A DNA stretch of 64,000 nucleotides from Brachymonas wangyanguii. Lineage in GTDB: Bacteria > Pseudomonadota > Gammaproteobacteria > Burkholderiales > Burkholderiaceae_C. Below, one piece after another: positions 55,565 through 64,000 of this stretch (positions are counted from its first letter, which is position 1; every line of letters begins with the position of its first letter). Position numbers and translations under genes: made by a program. The DNA lies in NCBI RefSeq assembly GCF_045055315.1, contig NZ_CP173677.1, positions 1,984,001 through 2,048,000 on the forward strand. The letters are read 5' to 3'. The notes under the pieces were generated by a model. The model ran no database searches and was not told the DNA's origin. It saw only the letters and a list, made by a program, of their open reading frames with translations.

Positions 55565-56332
55565 TTAGCCGTTCATGGTCAGGCCGCCGGACACCGACAC
55601 CACCTGGCCGGTGATGAAGGCGGCATCGTCGCTGCCAAAGAAAGCGATGGCATTGGCCAGGTCATCGCCCTGGCCCAGGCGGCCCATCGGGATCGCCTTG
55701 GTGAAAGCCTCGATCAGCTTTTCCGGGTTGGCCGCACCTTCGGCCACGCCGGCCAGCAGCGCGGTATCGGTCGGGCCCGGGCAGACCACGTTGAAGGTGA
55801 TGCCCTGGCGGGCGTGCTCACGCGCCAGCGTCTTGCTGAAGGCGACCAGGCCACCCTTGCAGGCGGCATAGACGGCTTCGCCGGAAGAACCGACGCGGGC
55901 CGCATCAGACGCGACGTTGACGACGTGGCCGCGCTTGCGCTCGACCATGCCGGGCAGCACGGCGTGGTGCATGTTCAGCGCACCGACCAGGTTGATGGCG
56001 ATCAGCTTGTCCCATTCGCCGGCATCGGTTTTCAGGAAAGGCTTGAACACGTCCCAGCCGGCGTTGTTGACCAGGGTGTCGATCGGTCCAAAGGCGGCGA
56101 TGGTGTCGGCCACGGCCTGATCGACGCCGGCGCGATCGGTGATGTCGCAGCGGAAGGCCTGCGCCTGGCCGCCGGCAGCGCGGATTTCCTGAGCCACTTT
56201 CTCGGCGGCGTCCAGGTTCATGTCGAACACGGCGACCTTGGCACCTTCGGCGGCCAGGCGGCGGCAGGTGGCACTGCCGATTCCGCCGCCGCCACCGGTC
56301 ACAATAGCGGTCTGGTTGTCATAACGTTGCAT
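55565..56332 (-). CDS. badH: 2-hydroxycyclohexanecarboxyl-CoA dehydrogenase
   Basis: NAD-dependent SDR that oxidises 2-hydroxycyclohexanecarboxyl-CoA to the 2-keto form. The 255-residue product has TGGGGGIG (12-19), NNAG (89-92) and the catalytic set Ser142, Tyr155, Lys159, and ends with the SDR C-terminal VVSVSGGLTMNG. AAGGAGA 6 nt before the ATG at 56332 fixes the start. It is the first gene of the - strand operon, directly divergent from badR and next to its operator. Confidence 0.92.
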   Translation of the reverse strand: MQRYDNQTAIVTGGGGGIGSATCRRLAAEGAKVAVFDMNLDAAEKVAQEIRAAGGQAQAFRCDITDRAGVDQAVADTIAAFGPIDTLVNNAGWDVFKPFLKTDAGEWDKLIAINLVGALNMHHAVLPGMVERKRGHVVNVASDAARVGSSGEAVYAACKGGLVAFSKTLAREHARQGITFNVVCPGPTDTALLAGVAEGAANPEKLIEAFTKAIPMGRLGQGDDLANAIAFFGSDDAAFITGQVVSVSGGLTMNG

Positions 56333-56388
56333 GGCTGTCTCCTTCGGGAATGTACGGGGCGTTGTGGACTGGTCTTGTTGGCTTTTAT

Positions 56389-56427
56389 GCAAACATGTTG
56401 TCATAATAAACACGACAACATGTTTGC
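56389..56427. promoter_or_regulatory. Perfect inverted repeat, probable BadR operator, overlapping divergent promoters
   Basis: GCAAACATGTTGTC (56389-56402) and GACAACATGTTTGC (56414-56427) are exact reverse complements separated by 11 nt. A + strand promoter for badR (TTGGCT 56378-56383, 18 nt, CATAAT 56402-56407) and a - strand promoter for badH (TTGCGC 56431-56426, 16 nt, TATTAT 56409-56404) both overlap it. Each arm has a central ACATGT, a form MarR dimers often bind. Confidence 0.8.
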
Positions 56428-56457
56428 GCAAGCATCTCTGAACTAGTGGTTTTCCCC

Positions 56458-56976
56458 ATGAATAATAATGAAGCGACACGCCTGGAACTGGCCAACCGGA
56501 TTTTCTTCAGACTGTATCAATGTGCAAATATGTTGCATAAAACCGGCTCCCGCGCGGTCGAGGCAGAAGGCCTGACGACACAGCAGTGGGCGGTGCTGGG
56601 TGCGCTCTCGCGCGAGAGCGTGCGCCAGGGCATGGCGCTGGGCGACCTGGCGCGCTACCTGATGGTGAGCCGGCAAAACCTGTCCGGCCTGATCAGCCGC
56701 ATGGAGCGCGACCGGCTGGTGCAGGTGGTGCCGGACGAGAAGGATCGCCGCTCACGCCTGGTGGTGATGACGGCGCATGGCCAGGATATCTGGCAGGTAC
56801 AGGCACAGGACAAGATCCACGCCTACTATGAAGCGGTGCTGGGGGATTTTTCTGTCACCGACATGACGCACACCCTGCACTACCTGATCCGCATGCTGGA
56901 AAGCATGGACCGCGTGGATGCCCAGCAGCTGGGCGGACGCGACCCCGAGCCGGACGAGAACGTTCCGGATCTTTGA
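56458..56976 (+). CDS. badR: MarR-family regulator of the cyclohexanecarboxylate genes (BadR-like)
   Basis: A 172-residue MarR-type winged-helix regulator: the helices LTTQQWAVLGALSRE and LMVSRQNLSGLISRMERD form the DNA-reading head and VVPDEKDRRSRLVVMTAHG the wing. In R. palustris BadR represses these genes and responds to 2-ketocyclohexanecarboxyl-CoA; the same is inferred here from position. The ATG at 56458 was preferred to a GTG four codons upstream. It is followed by badK after 21 nt and is divergent from badH. Confidence 0.9.
   Translation: MNNNEATRLELANRIFFRLYQCANMLHKTGSRAVEAEGLTTQQWAVLGALSRESVRQGMALGDLARYLMVSRQNLSGLISRMERDRLVQVVPDEKDRRSRLVVMTAHGQDIWQVQAQDKIHAYYEAVLGDFSVTDMTHTLHYLIRMLESMDRVDAQQLGGRDPEPDENVPDL
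56523..56537. promoter_or_regulatory. Possible third BadR-like site inside badR
   Basis: TGCAAATATGTTGCA is a perfect 5-bp dyad (TGCAA/TTGCA) and matches one operator arm (GCAAACATGTTGTC) at 11 of 14 positions. It lies 66-80 nt into the badR coding sequence, where it could help autorepression by looping or road-block. Confidence 0.35.
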
Positions 56977-56997
56977 CTTTATTGACAGGACTGACCC

Positions 56998-57768
56998 ATG
57001 GATTTTCTGCAGCTTGACCAACCCGCCGAGGGCGTAGCCCGTATCACCATCCACCGCCCCGAGGTGCGCAATGCACTGAATCAGGCCGTGCGCGAACAGC
57101 TGGCGGAGCAGTTCCGCCGCCTCGGGCAGGATGCCAGCGTGCGCGCAATTGTGCTGACCGGTGGCGAGAAGGTGTTTGCCGCCGGCGCCGACCTGACCGA
57201 GTTTGCCGATAAGAGCGCGGTGCAGATGCAGCAGCGCACCGTGCACCTGCTGTGGCAAGCAATTGCCGAGTGCCCAAAACCGATCGTGGCAGCGGTGAAC
57301 GGCTATGCCCTGGGTGGCGGCTGCGAGCTGGCAATGCACGCCGACATCATCGTGGCGGGGCGCAACGCCACCTTTGGCCAGCCGGAGATCCGCGTGGGCG
57401 TGATGCCGGGCGCTGGCGGTACGCAGCGCCTGACACGCGCCATTGGCAAGTTCCAGGCGATGAAGTTTCTGCTCACCGGCCTGCCGTTCAAGGGCGAAGA
57501 GGCTTTCACCATGGGTCTGGCGAGCGAGGTGGCGGATGACGATCAGGTGCAAGCGCGTGCGCTGGAGCTGGCGACGCTGATTGCCGGCATGCCGCCGATG
57601 GCAGCGACGCAGATCAAGGAAGTGGTGCTGGCCGGGCAGGATGCGTCACTGGACGCGGCACTGCTGTTGGAGCGCAAGGCGTTCAACCTGCTATTTGCCA
57701 GCCAGGACCAGAAGGAAGGCGCACGCGCCTTTCTGGAGAAGCGCGCACCGCGTTATACCGGCGAGTAA
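56998..57768 (+). CDS. badK: Cyclohex-1-ene-1-carboxyl-CoA hydratase
   Basis: Enoyl-CoA hydratase (crotonase) that adds water to cyclohex-1-ene-1-carboxyl-CoA. The 256-residue product has FAAGADLTEFA (oxyanion Ala/Gly) and NGYALGGGCELAMHADIIVAG, with both catalytic glutamates present (GGGCELA and FGQPEIRVGVMPGAGGTQRL). AGGA precedes the ATG. It is co-oriented with badR and completes the CHC ring-modification steps. A general short-chain enoyl-CoA hydratase role cannot be excluded by sequence. Confidence 0.88.
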   Translation: MDFLQLDQPAEGVARITIHRPEVRNALNQAVREQLAEQFRRLGQDASVRAIVLTGGEKVFAAGADLTEFADKSAVQMQQRTVHLLWQAIAECPKPIVAAVNGYALGGGCELAMHADIIVAGRNATFGQPEIRVGVMPGAGGTQRLTRAIGKFQAMKFLLTGLPFKGEEAFTMGLASEVADDDQVQARALELATLIAGMPPMAATQIKEVVLAGQDASLDAALLLERKAFNLLFASQDQKEGARAFLEKRAPRYTGE

Positions 57769-57780
57769 GCCGGCATTTTT
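57758..57780 (+). terminator. Possible weak terminator at the badK stop codon
   Basis: CCGGC-gagtaa-GCCGG (57758-57773) with the badK stop codon in its loop is followed by CATTTTT. The stem is only 5 bp, so support is modest. Confidence 0.4.
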
Positions 57781-57804
57781 GGCGGTACGGTGCAGCCGGT
57801 AGCG

Positions 57805-58242
57805 TCAGCCGGCCTGCACCGCCATCAGCTTTTCGCGCACGGCATCGGGCAGTTCTACCGGGCGACGCTCCTGGTAGTTGAACAGCACGATGCCGATCTT
57901 GCCGCGCGCAATCGCGCGGCCGCTGGCCTTGTCGTGCGCCTGCCAGCAGACGTCAAAGCCGTAGCGGTTGTAGTCGGCAGTGCCCATTTCAAACACCAGA
58001 ATTTCGCCGTGGAAGGCTTCGGACAGGTATTGCAGGCCCTGGTCGCCGACCACGGTGCCGGAACCCATCACGTTCATCTCGTCATAGCCCAACCAGCGCA
58101 GAAAGCGCAGCCGCGCCTCTGAGGCCAGGCCGACCAGCTGGGCATTGTCCAGATGGTTGCCGTGGTTGATGTGGCTGGTGTAGAGCTGGAGTTCGGTGGT
58201 GAAGGGGTAACGATCCAGGGGTTCAAACTTGAGACGGGGCAT
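57805..58242 (-). CDS. Acyl-CoA thioesterase, 4HBT-like hotdog
   Basis: A 145-residue hotdog thioesterase; the HxNHLDNAQLVGLASEARLRFL segment is the 4-hydroxybenzoyl-CoA-thioesterase-type active-site helix, with Asp in HLDN. It ends the - strand side of the CHC region, convergent with badK. It may release CoA from dead-end ring intermediates, or be unrelated; the substrate is inferred from context. AGGA lies 8 nt before the ATG. Confidence 0.82.
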   Translation of the reverse strand: MPRLKFEPLDRYPFTTELQLYTSHINHGNHLDNAQLVGLASEARLRFLRWLGYDEMNVMGSGTVVGDQGLQYLSEAFHGEILVFEMGTADYNRYGFDVCWQAHDKASGRAIARGKIGIVLFNYQERRPVELPDAVREKLMAVQAG

Positions 58243-58657
58243 GAGGGTCCTAATGTTTCTATGTTGGGAGCGTCAGGCTATTCAACGACAGCAGCCACAA
58301 AGTATTCTGCACCATGCAAGACCGACTCTCACTAGTTCGTTCAAGTGACGGCGACGATGACGTGAAGAGTGCTAGGTAGCCGCCACCACCCCATCACAAT
58401 GAACAGTACAGGATGGGATGCTCTGACCGCAGGCCAATCATATGATCCACGATAAGCAGCCAAGCAGCTGTTTACACAACATGCACATTGCCGATCTTTG
58501 ACTGTGTGTAGCCTCTGCTCTTTCACAATATCAAACATAGCAAGGCATTAATGTATTGGCCAGCATCCAGTTAACGCTATCCGGCGTTGAGAATGATAAG
58601 CTCTAACCATAGAATAAAGTTCAGTGGCAGAGACATCACGCAAGATATAGGAATACG
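58243..58657. other. Gene-free, more AT-rich spacer at the edge of the restriction-modification locus
   Basis: About 415 bp with no supportable gene. Base composition becomes visibly less GC-rich than either flank and there is no tRNA, integrase remnant or clear direct repeat. A 65-codon open frame on the - strand (58341-58538) lacks a ribosome-binding site and family features. The right end holds the hsdM promoter. It probably marks the left border of acquired DNA. Confidence 0.6.
58587..58615 (+). promoter_or_regulatory. Sigma-70-type promoter of the hsd operon
   Basis: TTGAGA (58587-58592), a 17-nt spacer and TAGAAT (58610-58615) form a good sigma-70 promoter. The hsdM ATG is at 58658, with AGGA about 8 nt before it. 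Confidence 0.65.
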
Positions 58658-60203
<1,546 letters not shown>

Positions 60204-60214
<11 letters not shown>

Positions 60215-61584
60215 GGAATTGTTCGGTTCTATCCCTCCCGGTTGGAAATACAAAACGCTTGGTGCTGCGTGCGCCGAAGGCGGTGGAGATATTCAGACGG
60301 GCCCCTTCGGCAGTCAGTTGCACGCAGCCGACTATGTACCCGTTGGCATCCCGTCGATCATGCCCCAGAACATCGGAGACAACCGGCTTCACGAGGAAGG
60401 TATTGCGCGTATTACGCCAGAGGATGCGCAACGCTTGAGCCGCTACCTCGTTCGGACCGGGGATATCGTCTATAGCCGACGCGGTGATGTCGAGCGTCGA
60501 GCCCTCGTTCGCACTCATGAAAATGGTTGGCTGTGCGGGACTGGTTGCCTTCGTGTTCGCCTTGGTGAGAAAGGGGCGGACCCTCGGTTTGTGTCGCATT
60601 ACCTCGGTCATCCGAGCGTGCGGGAGTGGATCGTCCGCCACGCTCACGGCGCGACGATGCCGAATTTAAATACGTCAATTCTCAGTGCGTGTCCCTTCTT
60701 GGAACCGCCCATCGATGAGCAACGCGCTATCGCCCACATCCTCGGCGCACTGGACGACAAGATCGAGCTCAACCGGCGCACGAACGAAACGCTGGAGTCG
60801 ATGGCTCGCACCCTGTTCAAAGCGTGGTTCGTGGACTTCGAGCCGGTGCACGCCAAGATCGAAGGCCGCTGGCAGCGCGGCCAGTCGCTCCCCGGCCTGC
60901 CCGCGCACCTCTACGACCTCTTCCCCGACCGGCTTGTCGATTCGGTGTTGGGGGACATTCCGGAGGGCTGGGAAATTGGTAGTTTTTCTGATGCAATTGA
61001 AATTATCGGGGGTGGCACGCCGAAAACTGCCGTTAGTGAGTACTGGAATGGTGACATTCCGTGGTTTTCGGTCGTGGACACTCCAGCATCAGGTGATGTA
61101 TTCGTCGTTCAAACTGAGAAGTCGATTACGCCAGCGGGGCTGAATGGAAGTTCGGCGCGTCTTATTAACAAAGGTACAACCATCATTTCAGCACGTGGCA
61201 CAGTTGGTAATTTAGCCATCACTGGGTGTGATATGACATTCAACCAATCGTGCTATGCGCTTCGTGGCAAGAACGGTTCAGGAAATTACTTCGTATTTCT
61301 TTCTGCCCAGCGCATGGTTGAACAGCTCAGAACGATGGCGCACGGCTCTGTTTTCTCGACTATTACACGAAAGACATTCGAAGCAGTACGAACCGTGCAG
61401 CCACCAGAGAACATATGCCAGCGATTCGAACAAAGTATCGCTGGCTTATTCGATACGATCCTTTCCAATGTCAATGAGTCTAGTTCTCTCGCCCAACTGC
61501 GCGACACCCTTTTACCCAAGCTGATTTCCGGCGAGCTGCGTGTGCCCGATGCGCAGCGCATCGTTGAAAACCAGGAGAACCATA

Positions 61585-61601
<17 letters not shown>
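60204..61601 (+). CDS. hsdS: Type I restriction-modification specificity subunit HsdS
   Basis: Recognises the target sequence for methylation and cleavage. The 465-residue product has two target-recognition domains, each introduced by a PxGW motif (IPPGWKYKTLG near residue 10; IPEGWEIGSFSD near 252), and two helical spacer repeats (QRAIAHILGALDDKIELNRRTNETLESMARTLFKAWFVDFEP near 174-215 and the C-terminal LAQLRDTLLPKLISGELRV). The second recognition domain (about 60970-61490) is distinctly more AT-rich than the rest, consistent with domain swapping. It overlaps hsdM by 11 nt and hsdR by 17 nt. Confidence 0.95.

Positions 61602-64000
<2,399 letters not shown>

Noticed and set aside
58341..58538. 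65-codon open frame on the - strand in the spacer before hsdM
   Set aside because: No ribosome-binding site, no recognisable protein features, atypical composition; most likely chance.
58243..58657. A tRNA gene or attachment site at the restriction-modification border
   Set aside because: No cloverleaf, TPsiC-type motif or direct repeat could be found by eye.

Overview
The window is GC-rich, densely coded chromosomal DNA. Gene content and order point to a betaproteobacterium of the order Burkholderiales: trpF-trpB-trpA-accD, ribF-ileS-lspA, cbpA-cbpM, a PutA with an N-terminal ribbon-helix-helix domain, a two-gene bacterioferritin set with bfd, and a TctD/TctE-like two-component pair. The genus cannot be fixed from the sequence. 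About 55 protein genes are supported. No rRNA, tRNA, insertion sequence, prophage or CRISPR array was recognised.

Layout. 1-9 kb: end of a possible truA, then trpF-trpB-trpA-accD closed by a strong terminator, a VWA-domain lipoprotein, lysS behind unusual hairpins, and an MFS exporter. 9-18 kb: purN with an esterase, fpr, an unknown exported protein, ribF, ileS-lspA and glmU. 18-28 kb: cbpA-cbpM behind a heat-shock-like promoter, an Lrp-type regulator divergent from glmS, uppP, a large lipoprotein of unknown function, a hotdog thioesterase, an enoyl-CoA hydratase and cca. 28-38 kb: a two-component system, a MidA-like methyltransferase, a pteridine-reductase-like SDR overlapping folB, and an iron group (bfd with a Fur-like box, fumC, two complementary bacterioferritins), then ttcA, a phosphoglycerate-mutase-like phosphatase and dps. 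38-49 kb: a lipoprotein, prfC with a terminator-like hairpin in its leader, an NlpE/adhesin-E-like periplasmic protein, a GST, and putA-putP with two GTTGCA boxes in front.

49.3-58.2 kb is the most coherent block. It is a cyclohexanecarboxylate catabolic cluster (aliA, aliB, badK, badH, badI, a second acyl-CoA dehydrogenase, gcdH and a thioesterase) around a MarR-type regulator, badR. Together the genes can activate cyclohexanecarboxylate, dehydrogenate, hydrate and oxidise the ring, cleave it to pimeloyl-CoA, and dispose of the glutaryl-CoA that pimeloyl-CoA beta-oxidation yields. A perfect 14-bp inverted repeat lies between badR and badH.

58.3-64 kb: after about 400 bp of more AT-rich non-coding DNA comes a type I restriction-modification operon, hsdM-hsdS-hsdR, with hsdR running off the window. 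It looks like a horizontally acquired defence locus.

Cross-cutting observations: several genes have a -10-like hexamer 6-8 nt before the start codon and no Shine-Dalgarno sequence, suggesting leaderless mRNAs. The lysS leader carries hairpins nearly identical to the type I-F CRISPR (Csy4/Cas6f) processing hairpin.
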